Source of the DNA: Lineus longissimus
Lineage: Eukaryota > Nemertea > Pilidiophora > Heteronemertea > Lineidae
Direction: 5' to 3'
NCBI RefSeq assembly: GCF_910592395.1
Contig: NC_088313.1
Coordinates: 932,501 to 996,500, forward strand
Length of the DNA stretch: 64,000 nt
Shown here: positions 46,899 to 58,960 of the stretch, piece by piece
Layout: each line of letters opens with the position of its first letter
How positions within the stretch are numbered: the first letter of the stretch is position 1
Program-made: the position numbers and the translations under genes
Notes under the pieces: generated by a model
The model's database searches: none
The model's input: only the letters and a program-made list of their open reading frames with translations
Told to the model about the DNA's origin: nothing

Positions 46899-48044
46899 TC
46901 GTTTCTATTCAACCGATATTTCACGCATATGCGACGAAACTTGGTATTCAAATCATTTATATATCGACCTACACAACGGTATTGTTGAAATAAGCACGAA
47001 GTACGTATCATCTGTTCAAAATTATGAAGTCTCTTTAATATATCCAAGCTCAAATTACAAATTTTGAACGGATGAACATGATTTAAAACTAATGAAGAAA
47101 ACCAAAACTACATAGATAGAGTAATATAAGTGCGTTGGATTAAAGTACGAATCCAGTGTAGTATTTCGAATCTAATTGGCTTTTTGCCGGGTGTGCGCGT
47201 CATATTAGTATAAATCACTGTTAACTGAATGTATTTGATAGCCGAGGATTCTATTTCACCAGTTCCATATAAAGGACTTGGATCAAATAACGGTTTGTTT
47301 CTAAATGCCGTTTGCATATCTAGTATGCCTTTTAGGCTCAGTAATGATAGTCTGGGAAGCCGTCCTTACAATTCCAAAAATAAAAAAGTCTCTATTTTCA
47401 TGACAAATTGTTCATTTTAGCAGAGCCTCGGAAATTGTGCGAATACGTAAGGCTGAGCCGCTTAACGTAACGCTCAATCAGGTCTTAAAGCTGACATGCA
47501 TGCATAAAAACCCGAACGGGCCAAGTCAGAAAACACAAACGCCCGACCACAAAACGGCCAACTGCACTTGAAACAGGATAGACACACAGAGTGTAGGGCA
47601 ACTCAACCACTGTCTTGATCACATTACAGAGAATGGCCCGGAACTGGCCAATAGTGGTTACACACTGGCCACCTGGCGGGAGCTTATACGTAAGAATAAC
47701 GTATATGACGGAAGTTGGTCATAGATTCTCAAACATGGAATATTTTATTGAATTAAATCTGCTTGTCCATACTAACAAATTTGTGTATTTTATGACTGAA
47801 AAGAGACAACTCATATGAAATACCAACTGTTAGATTTTTGCGTCGTTAAAACACTAAAACTTATTCCAAGCTGAAGATCCTGCCATTCCAAAATGCCGGT
47901 CAAGAATTACTAAAATAAAAAAGTTTAGAATTAGGCCCCCAGCAGCGGCTGCCTCAGCGCCACCACGCGCGGCCTAATGGTATTAGACTACCAGAGACGG
48001 GTCTCGCTTGACTGCACAAACAACAAGTTCATTGACGAGACAGG
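46899..48044. other. Intergenic, no gene recognised
   Basis: Short frames only, none with a domain or splice context I trust. Confidence 0.4.
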
Positions 48045-48053
48045 TCACTGAGA

Positions 48054-48625
48054 CGCTCTCGTGTAAGGAAAAAATGAAAAAATATTCCTCGCGCGGATTC
48101 GACCTCGGAACCCTCGACACTTGATCTTTGCCGTCTTACCCACTATGCCATGAAGCCGTTGTTGTATATGAAAATATTTTTCAGTATGTCTTTTCACGTA
48201 CAAGCTTGAAAGAATGGCGTCTTTTGTGCCATCTGTACCATTTTCAGGTTCAAAGTGGCCTTTAAAATTTGCCCTTTTACAATATTGGCTAAGTGAATTC
48301 ATAAGATACATAATCAGGAGATGAACATGACACCCTCTGATGATTATAGAAGCACACAGCTATTTCTCGAGTTTTAAAGATGCAAAACAATTTCCCGCTT
48401 TGCTAGTATTAAAACCATGCGTGTATTGAGGAACTGTCAGATGAGGTGGCATTCGATTTCGATTATCACGCGAGGTCGCAATGGCTACGTGAACTGATTC
48501 TGTTGGTGAATACGGTGGCGCCACTGTGGCCTGCTGGTTGTCTATCATATCTAACATGGCGGACGGGCGTTAGTGTTTTCTAACTTGGCCGTTAGGGTTT
48601 TTATGCATGTGTGTCAGCTCAAAGG
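48054..48625 (-). mobile_element. tRNA-derived SINE, copy 2, interrupted
   Basis: Matches the copy at 44811 from 48054 to about 48225 and again from about 48553 (GGACGGGCG, CTAACTTGGCCGTTAGGGTT). The roughly 325 bases between are an insertion absent from copy 1; they hold a 65-codon minus-strand frame (48360-48557, starts MLDMIDNQQ) of unknown meaning. A-box TGGCATAGTGGGTAAGA near 48145, B-box GGTCGAATCC near 48098. Confidence 0.7.
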
Positions 48626-49179
48626 TGTTCAAATGTGTCTGCTTATTCCTAGCGGTTTCAAGAACGCTCATTTTTCAGCACAGGAACCGTAATTACTACG
48701 CCGATCTTAATGTAATTAAAAAGTAAAGAATTAAGCGCCCGTGCGGACTTCCTCGCAGCGACATTATCTTAATTTTGACGGATTGTCAGATGCCATCAGG
48801 CCACTTAACTAATTTATTCCAGATTAAAGTACAGCGTGATCACTCGCCACTATTTAAAATTGCAGTTTGAAGGTCGGTTCTAGTAAACAATTCATCTTTG
48901 CTTTTGATTTATTTTATAGATTTTTAGCTTTAATTAAAACGCGGCCCAAACATTATATCATTTATACTGGTTCTGTAGTGACACATTTTATTGAAAAGTA
49001 TGTTATTTTGTTAGAAAGAAATGTATGATGTTATTTCAGGCATTTGGATCGTTCAAACTCAAATTGTATTGTAAAATATTCTACGGTAGTGGATATGTGG
49101 TTTTAATTGTATATCCGAAAATACAAAAAATTCAACCGTACTTGTGAAGTTTGCAATCAATGGGGGTGGACAACCCTGG

Positions 49180-49360
49180 TATTCGAGGATGAGACAAATA
49201 CCATTAGACAGTTTTCGCAAAGCCCCCGCAACGCCAACTCAGACACCGATCCCATTGTTCAACGTCCTAATCACGATATCGAACAATGGGTTAGGTGTTC
49301 GAGTTGGCGTTGGAGAGGATTTACGAAAATCCCTCCACGCATCAGTCGGTATCAAAGCAA
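49180..49360. repeat. Long imperfect hairpin
   Basis: Inner arms 49229-49260 and 49281-49312 pair at 27 of 32 positions around a 20-base loop (CAACGCCAACTC with GAGTTGGCGTTG, CCCATTGTTC with GAACAATGGG). Pairing continues more weakly outward (TTTTCG/CGAAAA). It may be a fold-back element or a small-RNA-like hairpin. Confidence 0.7.
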
Positions 49361-49399
49361 TTGGTGGATCATAAATTCATACGGGAGTTTCTAAATGGA

Positions 49400-50028
49400 A
49401 CCCCATGGCGGACCCTATTGTCCACAATGTTCCCTGCATGTTAAGAACGGGGTGAAACTTGAAGCTTAGGAACCTTATCTGTATACAACGTGAGGAGTTT
49501 GTTAAAATGTGTAGGTTTTGACGGTAGAGGTGGAGGTTGTTGTCATCCGACTTCACCAATTTATCTAAAACCTTCCTGGAGACGAGTTCGGATGAGCTGC
49601 TCAATCAGCACTTTGATTTGTTCAACCCTTGATATCGGATATATTGTGGAGAAAATGTCGCTTGAGCGCAATGTGCTAACTCGACATCAAACAGCAATAA
49701 CGAAAATGACTTCGAAAAATAAATGTTTGTTGTTGTAATTTTGTTCGCGCCAATTTAGAAATCACTTTGCTTCCCATTTGAATCAATCAATCAACCAGCA
49801 GGTTAACACCGTGTTTGTCATTAAGAAAAGCTAAGTGAAATAAGCGGTATTTGTTCACCAGGATTTCAAATTAAACCAGTCTGGAGTTCAACTCGATTTC
49901 CTAAATCTTTTTTACTATACTTCTTGTAACTAGACGCCACATGTGCTCAGTTAATGGACAGAAAGTTGACGCCAACGGGAAGAGAATTGATTCAGGCATG
50001 TAAACAAGTCATGGTGCGACATCAGAAG
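49400..50028. other. Intergenic, no gene recognised
   Basis: Frames at 49377-49738 overlap on both strands without domains. Confidence 0.4.
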
Positions 50029-50358
50029 AAAAGTGACATCGTGAATCGTATGTAGCCCGCTCTATAGGGAAATGGCGTGTTTGTTCTCAATGTGACACGT
50101 CACAAGTGACAACGTTAACTCCATGTAAACAAAATCCAAGACCGCGATTATGTTTTTTCACGTTTTCACATTGTAACGTTTCATTCTTTACTTTTCATGA
50201 GTGACTTGAAGAACAAACCCGCCTTTTCCAAAGAGCGGGCTACATATGATTCACGAGGTCACTTTTCACCCCCACGTCGTAATTTCAAACCCAAGTCGGT
50301 TAACTCGTGGCAAGTGAAACATGACAAGTGACAACGTGAATCCTATATAACTCCGATC
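50029..50358. mobile_element. MITE family F2, inverted fragment plus full copy
   Basis: 50029-50128 is a reverse-oriented partial copy (GAATCGTATGTAGCCCGCTC). 50140-50358 is a forward copy (AGAGCGGGCTACATATGATT, GAAACATGACAAGTGACAAC). They lie back to back. Confidence 0.85.
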
Positions 50359-50642
50359 CTGTGGTATAAAACCATGTATAAAGTCAGGACGAAATATCTC
50401 TGCAAACGAATTAACGATAACACCCATAACACATACCACGAGATAAATATATTTTCATATCTCATTTACAAATGATACTTCACACTCAATGAGTCATTTC
50501 TGAAGGCTGCTGACAGAGAAGGAGAACGATCAAATATGTTACTGTCCATGTTGATATCGAGAGTAGGACAAATTTACTGTTTTGTGGCGTTCGTTGAACA
50601 AGTTTAATGTACATGTTCTACATAAGGATACAAAATGTATTT

Positions 50643-50891
50643 TAGTGCTTTTCATATCATTCTGGTCAAAGGTATTATAGTTGAACTCAGGAATGTGACC
50701 AGATCATCTTTACCAAAAGATAGTGGTGTTGCACAACGCAAGATTATCCTTAAGGTAGGACCAGCGAATGCTCTTTCACGGTGTCAACCGGCTGTCTAGG
50801 GCTGTGGAACATTACTACTTTTGATCACACTATTACAGTTTGATGCCATGAGCGAAGTCAACCAAGTGGCCAGATACGGCAGAAAAACACT
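50643..50891 (-). mobile_element. MITE, TAGTGTTTTTCA family, reverse copy
   Basis: TAGTGCTTTTCATATCATTC at the left and AGAAAAACACTT at the right, interior collinear with 21693-21968. Confidence 0.8.
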
Positions 50892-50920
50892 TTACCAAAC
50901 CTTTGATGATAAACGCGTAA

Positions 50921-51136
50921 GGTAGCGATTATATAGAGTGCACGTTTTCACACGAAACGTGTCATCACTGTTCATTTTTATAGCGTGACATGAAGAATGA
51001 ACAAGTCATTTCCAAAGAGCGGGCTACATACGATTCACGAGGTCACCTTTCACCCTCACGTAGTGATTTCAAGCCAGTTAACTCGGGAGAAGTAGAACGT
51101 GATAAGTGACAACGTGGATCCTACATAACTCCGGCC
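50921..51136 (+). mobile_element. MITE family F2, copy 4
   Basis: AAGTCATTTCCAAAGAGCGG, GCTACATACGATTCACGAGG and right end CATAACTCCGGCC match copy 1. Confidence 0.85.
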
Positions 51137-52494
51137 TTGGCGACATTTCAGAAGAAGGTCTTCATATTTCTTCTGTACGGTTTTGAATTAAATTGTCATC
51201 GTGATGTCAGTGTTTATCAAAGCCATTCATGATAGTGTGTGTCTATGTCTAATTTCGCAATTCATTTTGCTCAAACATTAACCACTCATTTGAGATTGAT
51301 AGAGCGAAGGGAACACTTCGCGAAACCTTGCTTCAACCAGAAAAAAAGCGATCAAGCCATATAAAAAAGATCATAACACTGAAATATTCTCGTCCTACCT
51401 TAATCCTCAAGTTAAAACGTGTGTCTTCAAGCTTTATAAAAATATCCTTTTCGAAAGTTGAGACCGAGTTAGTTTCTCCCGTTCGATGCTACGTCCTTAT
51501 GTATCGCTAACTATTTGAAGAAAGGCGGTAGAATCGCTCGCTCATAGGCAGTTCGCGATATCGGGTACTGGAGACAATATCCTCGCTTGTTTCGTACGCA
51601 CTAAAGTCACTCAAATCTTCATGATTATAGGCTGTTTCCAATACGGGGAGATCAACGACCGGGTTTATGTATAAGATTGATTGTGCCACAAGGGGGCAGC
51701 ACCACGTGGTAGAGTACTTAATTTGGGTGGTGTTTTGGAGTTCAATATAGCATTGTGGCTTCAGGTCCGCCCGTCACGTGACTTATATTCGGACACACTT
51801 GAGACCTTTACTCATTTTTCAAAGTACACGTGCGCATCTCCCTACACGCGCGTATTGATACTTGAAGTAGATCCTAAAAACATCGTGCTCACAAATTATA
51901 TTGATGCAAGCTTTTTAATTAAAAGCGTCTAATTACATGTGTTTTAAAAATCACTCGAACTTCACGAAGAAGAAATTGTGTTATATTTAGAATGATGTTA
52001 ACTTTGTATCAAACATAACTACTCAGAGATGATGGGTTGTCGCGACACGCTGCGAGAGATTGTGACCGACATTGTCTCAGTTTATACGAAGGCTTTGAGA
52101 TTGATCTATAATAGTGTATTTTTTAATGACATTATCATATGATTTCTGTTCGGTTCGCGCGCGAAAATGATGACTCTCTAACTTTGATGTCTTCTGCAAA
52201 GCAATATGGTAAACTACGAGTGCACTGAGAGCGAATTATTGGACGAGACTTTTTAAGATTAAAGGTAAAGTAAAGTGTTAAATTTCTTATCGAGATCCGG
52301 CGAAGACCTCCATATAATATCGGTAAACTAACGCGCCTTTTTCACTTGGACACCTTCGGATATTTTCAAAATATCTATTGACTAAACACCCACACAGAAG
52401 CTTGTGTAGCACTGCCCACACTGAATGTCGGATGTAAGTTTATTCGTCCATGATCCCTTCCCCGGATCTTAGGGAGTCGAACTCAATGTACCGT
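51137..52494. other. Intergenic, no gene recognised
   Basis: Short frames only (51328-51932), no domains seen. Confidence 0.4.
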
Positions 52495-52572
52495 CCGTGG
52501 CGTAGTGAAAGATCGTCCGATATCTGGTCGGAAGGTCGTGGGTTCGAGGCTTGGCTAGTGCCACTATTGACA
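52495..52572 (+). mobile_element. tRNA-like SINE head
   Basis: A-box CGTGGCGTAGTGAAAGA and B-box GGGTTCGAGGC lie at tRNA-like spacing, followed by CTTGGCTAGTGCCAC. Acceptor-stem pairing is poor. Confidence 0.45.
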
Positions 52573-54906
52573 TGTCAACTGGCCTGAAATAGCCAGGTGT
52601 AGTCCAGTCTAAGATGCCCCCCCCCGGAAAAAGTGTCCGGTCCTCTTGTTTAAGACTTTAACAGATCTTTTGTTTGAACAACATTCGTGATCTTGATTTT
52701 CCCGCCATACACCTTGGCCATACACCTTCATTCCGCTGATTCCGTCAACCTGTATGCACACTTTGTGGGGAAAACAAGCTCGCATGAGATTCAAGATAAG
52801 AGTATATACTTCACCAGCAGCGTTCTTCAGCGATTTCACAAAATGTTCCGCATGAAATCAGCCCCCTTTATTTCCTCTGCCGCCGGGACGGGTGAATCTT
52901 TCCCACTGAAGGAGCAATGCAGGCAGGTGTTGTACGGCATTTCGCCTCATTTCTCACGTCAGCCGCGAATCAACATACTGGGTGACACAAAAAAGACGAC
53001 ATACATGATCGCAAACATCTGCAGCTGCTTATCCCGCCTTGAAAAAGGGAAACTCCATGGGGAATAACACATCTCAGTGAAGAGCAAACACTTAAGATGA
53101 AGAAGGAGGAGAAGGAATGAGATTGAATTAACAAAAAGCAAACTGAAGTATTGATCTGCTCCGTACACGTAGCACAAAATTGGTAAATTATCAAAAAGTT
53201 TGCGTATTCGTGGAGTCATTTAAAATCAAAAGTGTACTTCAATTTTTGTGACACCTAGTATGTTTTATTGTTAAATCCTCAACTCCCCGTCGCCTCGATG
53301 CGCACATTTGCAAGATTCGTTCAAACAAACACGGCAGTTGTCAATAACACTCACACACTTGTGATCAAAGATCGGAGAAAACATCCCTCGCTGTAAAGCT
53401 TGGTGACTGATTGTCAGCCGCAGTAAACTGTTGCTCATGATAAGGCGTCTCAGTCGAAATGATACCAATGCTTTTTAATTCCGGCGCGCATCAGTTTATA
53501 CCGGTGTAGAAGCAGAAAATGTCCCTTTCGAAAAAGAGTCCGACCCTATTGTATTTTGGTTTTGGTATTCAGTTTTATAGACCTAAAGACCGTCAATACA
53601 GTTCAGAGGTTATAGCACATAATAGAATCCCGTGTTCTCCGGACATTCTATCCTAGGACATTTCAAACTTCTGCACCGCGGGTTCCATGCGTCCCGGTGT
53701 GACATTTTTGAGTGTTTCTACTTCTGAGTGTTTCCCCTCATTGTTTGGGAACACCGAAATATAGATTAACACGTTTGAGGACTTTGAATCAGCGTGATAT
53801 CACGGTCGGCAGAAATCGGACCAAAATGTCAAAATTTGCCTCGTTGTTACCCCAAGGCCGTGGATCGAGTTTGTTTACAATATGCAGCGCCATCTTGGAA
53901 AAGCCGTGACGTCACCGCGGTATCCTCCTTGTTGTTACCCTACGCATTGATGTGTCACCAAGCCATAACGAAGGTATACTTGAGCATGCATATCCCTCAT
54001 TCACAAGCCTCTGCATTGTACGATAAGGAAATTAAGTACAAGTTATGATTGTGAAACTCTATGCCAGTTCTATGGCTGAAGATTTATGAAGTCAATATTA
54101 TGTCATTCTTATGCCAGGTAATACACAAATCACAATCCGCCTGATCAATTAAACTCTCGGCAGTTAATTAAAATTAATTAAGCCGGTGGTGGGTGAATCG
54201 ACAAAGGCTTCGAGGCAGATTCCGACAGTCAATTTTGCAATTAGAAATCATGAAGCCAGGAGCTAATTCATCAATCAACTGGAGTGGCCTCTCCATAACA
54301 CCCGCCTGTGAGCAGCAGCACAACTTACGGGCGATATCAGAAATTGGCGAAGTGTGTCGAACATCGAATTCGAGGGGGAAATTGACAGATTGTCAGAAAG
54401 GAAGAGATGGATTAGACGGACCGATACTTCTGCCAAGACAGTGCTCTTCCATGTAGCCTTATGTTTTGATAGTGGTCCTACCGGATGACAGTGCATGGTC
54501 AGCTAAGCGGAGCAGCCTCGTTTCTATTATCGCACCTAGACATATCATTATTTGGAATAGCTATACGTCAGCTGGGCGACTGACCAACTAAATATCACGA
54601 GATCTCGCGGTGAGGTGCGTGGTTTATTAGGCTATTTTATTCCTCAATCCGATCGCATCAGGTTGTGACCGTCACGGAAAATGGTCCAAATCGACCCCAA
54701 TACACGGAAAATGGTCTGAATGTACTTCAGTCACAACGAGAATTCTGAACTTTATATTTAGTACGTATTTAGTGCGTAAGCCTTTAAGCTAGTTCAAATC
54801 GACCGAATGATAATGCTGCAACATGTACAACTCGATCATCGTCTTGCATTTTCATGTTATTCAACTTAATTTATTTTTAGAAGAATAATGGCAAAACATG
54901 CCCCTC
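52573..54906. other. Intergenic; MITE fragments at 53.7-53.9 kb
   Basis: 53693-53780 is a partial copy of the CCGGTGTAA element. About 53862-53932 is an inverted partial copy of the 18524 MITE (GTGACGTCACCGCGG, CAGCGCCATCTTGG, ATCCTCCTTG end). Frames at 52609-53219 overlap on both strands and carry no domain I recognise. Confidence 0.5.
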
Positions 54907-55671
54907 GATGGAGGCACGTTCGTGTCTCCACAAATAGGAGAAGTCAGGATGCTAAATGCACGTGACATGAACACGTGATGGCAATTAAACTTGGTTATTT
55001 TAGAATAATTCAAGAAAAGGAGAATTTGGATTGAACGCGGAGAGGTTTCTTCCTAATCTGCTCGCAGTGGGGAAGTTTCATCCAGTCAGCTATTGTGATC
55101 GTGCGTAACTACTACGGCAAGAGGAGAGAAAAGGCGTCTTCTTCATCATCTTCTTATGAGTTATCTTAGACGGTCTAGTTGTGAACGCTGTTATTTGTCC
55201 TTATTCGTCGTGGTCCGTAAAGCTCGTCTTTGATGCAAATTCCGGTGTAACAGTTTAAAATGTCCAAGCTTAGAATGTCATGGGTGGAAGCCCCTTCTCC
55301 TGCAGAAATGGAAACGATCCGGGAAAGAAACTGCTATGTCCCTCGATAGGCCGCTCTCCCTTACAACAACTCACTGCATTCGGTGAGGCCTAGTTGAAGG
55401 AACGGGAAGACCATGAGGGTGCTCTTCTGTTGCATGTTTGAATTGGCGGAGGGGAGGGGAAAAGACTCTTTAAGGATAGGACAATTCAATTGCGCACGGA
55501 AGGCCTGTTTTCTTCTTGTCTTGCCCAGATACCTGCTCAGGACAAGTTGCAAGGACAAGTTGATTTTAAGATATCTTAAGATTACCGAATCAATTGCCAT
55601 CACGTGTTCATGTCACGTGCAGTTAACATCCTGACTTCTTCTATTTGTGGAGAAACTAACGTGCCTCCATC
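54907..55671. mobile_element. 765-bp element with 80-bp inverted ends
   Basis: The left arm 54907-54986 (GATGGAGGCACGTTCGTGTC, CACGTGACATGAACACGTGA) and the right arm 55592-55671 are complementary at about nine in ten positions. The interior of about 600 bp has no transposase frame. Confidence 0.85.
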
Positions 55672-55881
55672 GCACGGTGCATTTTGGTCGTTTCACCAAT
55701 CACCGCACGGAGCTGTCACTTTGCCAAAACCCTCGGTGACTTTTTCATTTTAGCTCCACTCTCGCGCTGTTAGGCGAGACCACCAAGACCTCCAGTTCGG
55801 TATCAATTCCTTTACGAGGAATAACGCTGTTGATAAATATCACTGAAAAAGCTAAGAAAGATGTATCTAGTGCTTCTATAG

Positions 55882-55887
55882 TTTATT
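55882..55887 (-). terminator. Poly(A) signal of the 72-residue peptide gene
   Basis: AATAAA on the minus strand, 62 bases after the stop codon (55952-55950). Confidence 0.65.
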
Positions 55888-55949
55888 TGTGATAGCAAGA
55901 TTCATTTTTGTCAAGAAAGATGCCATCCGCAGCAAACTCTTGAGACGCT

Positions 55950-57723
55950 CTAGGCTGCTGTTGCGTTGGAGGAGGGTCTATGCTGCACGGGCCGCGGGGT
56001 TCCGGCGGGTCCTGGACCATGTCCTGGACGTTGTCCTGGCATGGATGCGCACATGTTCGTTAGGCAATTTATATCTGGAAAAAGGGAAAAGAGTAACTTT
56101 AGCGAGTCTCAGCAAATCAACAACAAAATATCCGACGTATCCGCATGGATTTCACGTATGGCCGCGTAACAAATTGCCTCACCATCATACGTAAAATCGA
56201 TGCAAAAGGATCATACGGGAGAGACTTTTTTGGATTTGCTGAAACTTGCTAATATTAGGAATGCTTGCAAACAAGATCGACGTTCAAAGTAAAAATGGTT
56301 TTACTTAGTTTGTACTTTGTCGTTCGTAGCTCTTGGGCTTGCAAAACCTGACTATTGTCATATATATAGTGTTTTTCAGATAGATCTGGCAAAAGGTTCT
56401 TGGCTGGCCTCTTGTCACTAATCTGTAATCGTGTGATCACAAATAATGTAAGCCATAGTTGGCCGGCGTTAGTTGACACCACGAAAGACCTATACTCGTT
56501 TTCTTCAGCATTGGTTAGGCCTACCCTAGTATAATGTAAGATAAAGTGCAACACCACTATCATATTTTAGTGTTCAACTTAGTTCCTTTGGCCAGAAAGA
56601 TATGAAAAACACTATAAGGAGATGTATTTTGTGCATTTTATGCGATAGGATTTCTGCTGAATATCGAATACTGGTCTCTAACTGAACCTACAGTATCATT
56701 ACGATTATCGATCAAGATGTTGCGCAAAGTCGACGCTCTTCCTGGCGTGATTGTGTAGAAATTTGAAGCCGCGTCGAAATGTTATTTCTACTGATGTTTG
56801 AGAAAGAAGGATACGTACTTTTGGTCAAAGCTTCAATAAGTGAGATTGCCGCGTTGCCCCCGCGCACTTAAAAAGAAAAAGAGAGTTTTTAAATTTTTAA
56901 GTAAATCATGGCAAAAGACCATGCCGATCTATCGACGTTCTGCGTCTGACCCCCCCCCCCCCCGCCTTCCCCTTAAAGGAGGAGACGCCTGGTCAGGTTT
57001 GACGAATGTTAGATTTGTCAGTTTCCTCCGAGACACACCGCATGTTTTACATTGAGACGTACCATATACCGAAGTCCAATTCGAACAGTCACTATACGTG
57101 AAAAGCGAAATATAAATTATTCCTTATAATTACTGGGCAGATTTTAATAAAGTTATTTCAGCACATAAGATGCATCCCAGGTATTCAATTTTTACCTTTT
57201 TCAATATCGGAGGTCAAATGGCGTAAACTGGCCGTTTTATGTTCTATTTATGGAACATAGAACCAACGTTCAGCCGGAGAGCACAATGACGACCTTGCCG
57301 TTTCATTATATAACTGGGACAAGTAGGGCGCAAGATATGTCGATTTTTCATGCGAAGAGCCTTGACTTCTCCGAACAGGACAAACAATCGAAAATCATTT
57401 AATTGCAATCAACAGTGCATCCCAAGAGCGGAATGATACCGTACATGTAAGCCAAACTGAAATTGGCAAGCCACGTCCAAAACCGCCCTGCACGAAGAGC
57501 AAAGTCATTTATAAGAGGCCAGCTTTAGTGCGCTAAACAGGTGGTGGCTCGTTGTGGCGAGCATGAGTGTAATTTCTCAGCCACCTAAATCCCAAACCCA
57601 AATGTCCTTGTTAAGTCAGAACTACTTACGAGCCATTTCCGTGAAAGCATCCGCTTTTTCTTTTTGACCATTTGCACCCAACATCCCAACAACCACGAGA
57701 AATAGGACAATGGCGACCTTCAT
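55950..57723 (-). CDS. Small secreted peptide, 72 residues (2 coding exons)
   Basis: Coding exons 57723-57630 and 56074-55950 (minus strand) join in phase 1 (CTC|GTAAGT donor; TTCCAG|ATAT acceptor) to give 72 residues and a TAG stop. Residues 1-19 are a clear signal peptide (MKVAIVLFLVVVGMLGANG), giving a mature chain starting QKEKADAF. It has two cysteines four residues apart (CLTNMC) and a Pro/Gly-rich tail (MPGQRPGHGPGPAG). I see no dibasic cleavage site, which argues against a classical multi-copy neuropeptide precursor, though a single disulphide-ringed peptide is possible. A 5' untranslated exon ends at 58088 (AAG|GTGAGT), its acceptor is at 57729, a TATA-like box is near 58175 and AATAAA lies 62 bases past the stop, so the whole small gene is self-consistent. 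I recognise no family. Confidence 0.7.
56367..56614 (+). mobile_element. 248-bp MITE, TAGTGTTTTTCA family, TA target
   Basis: Ends TAGTGTTTTTCAGAT and its diverged complement (ATATGAAAAACACTA), with TA on both sides (56365-56366, 56615-56616), suggest a Tc1/mariner-type MITE. It lies in the intron of the 72-residue peptide gene. Confidence 0.88.
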
Positions 57724-58087
57724 TTTGACTGGAAAAGTAAGGGCATTATTATCAGTCAGGAAAAGGTTCTTGATCGACGAGTGGTAAGGCGATCAAGCTA
57801 TTTCATAAATTTAGCCCAAATCGCAGGTCGATCGTTCAGTGCCGCTCGGTTCGAAACGGTGTCTTCCCATTTCGCCAATATTATATTTTGCTTCAACCCC
57901 CTGCACGAAAAGTCGGACAATGTCGGACTTTTGTCGGATAAATCAGGAAAAGTTAGCCAGAGGGAAACCGTTAAGAAGTCGGAAAAAGCCTCCTATTAGT
58001 GATAGATTCTATGCTGTAACTATTGCCTGTGTATATACGTAGGTCTTTGAGAGTTTCAAATTCAAAAAGGAAAACTTAGTAACTCAC

Positions 58088-58140
58088 CTTATCTGGTTAA
58101 CTTTCGATCCGAGTGATGAGTGATTATGTGCAGTTCTAGT
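58088..58140 (-). other. Probable 5' untranslated exon of the small peptide gene
   Basis: The segment ends in a consensus donor AAG|GTGAGT at 58087. The next acceptor is TTTTCCAG at 57729, six bases upstream of the ATG codon. The 5' limit is estimated from the TATA-like box. Confidence 0.45.
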
Positions 58141-58170
58141 TGATATGATAAGCTGGACGCGCGATTTTGA

Positions 58171-58179
58171 TTATAAAGG
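58171..58179 (-). promoter_or_regulatory. TATA-like box of the small peptide gene
   Basis: The minus strand reads CCTTTATAATC about 35 bases before the inferred transcription start and 90 bases before the first donor. Confidence 0.4.
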
Positions 58180-58309
58180 CCCGAGAAAATTATGCATGAA
58201 TACTACTTTGATCACCTGTGCAGATGGATGCGCGTTGATTATAGAAGTCACGCTAGAAACAATTGATCTCGGGATGGTTCCCGGCTTCAGTCGGGAGAAT
58301 AGGAGGCTG

Positions 58310-58320
58310 GATAGATAGAT

Positions 58321-58352
<32 letters not shown>
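58310..58352. repeat. (GATA)n microsatellite
   Basis: About ten GATA units with one AAAG interruption. Confidence 0.97.
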
Positions 58353-58650
58353 CAATATGGTGGTGAACAAAAATCATTGTTCAGGCCTGTTTACATGTCG
58401 GCGTGTTATCTGTCAATCTACGGTGGTGGAAATCACAGTATTGTGCGATGGGCCTCTAGACAATCTATAGGCAATTCAGCTGGTCAAGATGAACTATTGT
58501 TAATTATCACTTGTTCAACTCGTTGTGCGCCACTCAATTGATTTCTGATGGTAAATAACAGTTATCGTCCTGGTTTGTGTATTCATTATTTTACTTAATG
58601 TTTGCAAGTTCAACGAGGGCGATTCCATGCTTCTAAAGTCATAAATGTTA

Positions 58651-58960
58651 TGTCCGCGTCGTCTGGGGCTCTGGAGGGCGAACTACTGGTCGGATTTCTT
58701 AGAAGTTTGGTTTTTACTGTTCTTCACCTCAACCCAAACAAGATAATTTCATTTTAGTAACCATGGTAACGAAATAAATATTGTTGTATGCAATATGTGT
58801 ACATTGACGGAGTGCATTGAATTGTGACATTTTCCGCTCTGTACGGTTTATTTCTCGACCAATCTGGATTAGATATTCAGACATCAAGAAAAACCAAACT
58901 TCAAAGAAATCCGACCAGTAGTTTGCCCTCTAGAGCCCCAAACGATGCGGACACAATATT
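58651..58960. mobile_element. 310-bp fold-back element
   Basis: The left arm (ATGTCCGCGTCGTCTGGGGC to AAGTTTGGTTTTT) and the right arm (AAAACCAAACTTC to CGATGCGGACACAAT) are complementary over about 67 bases. It is a relative of 20830-21310. Non-coding interior. Confidence 0.85.

Noticed and set aside
51681-51932. 83-codon plus-strand frame
   Set aside because: No ATG in good context, no domain and no splice site; treated as chance.
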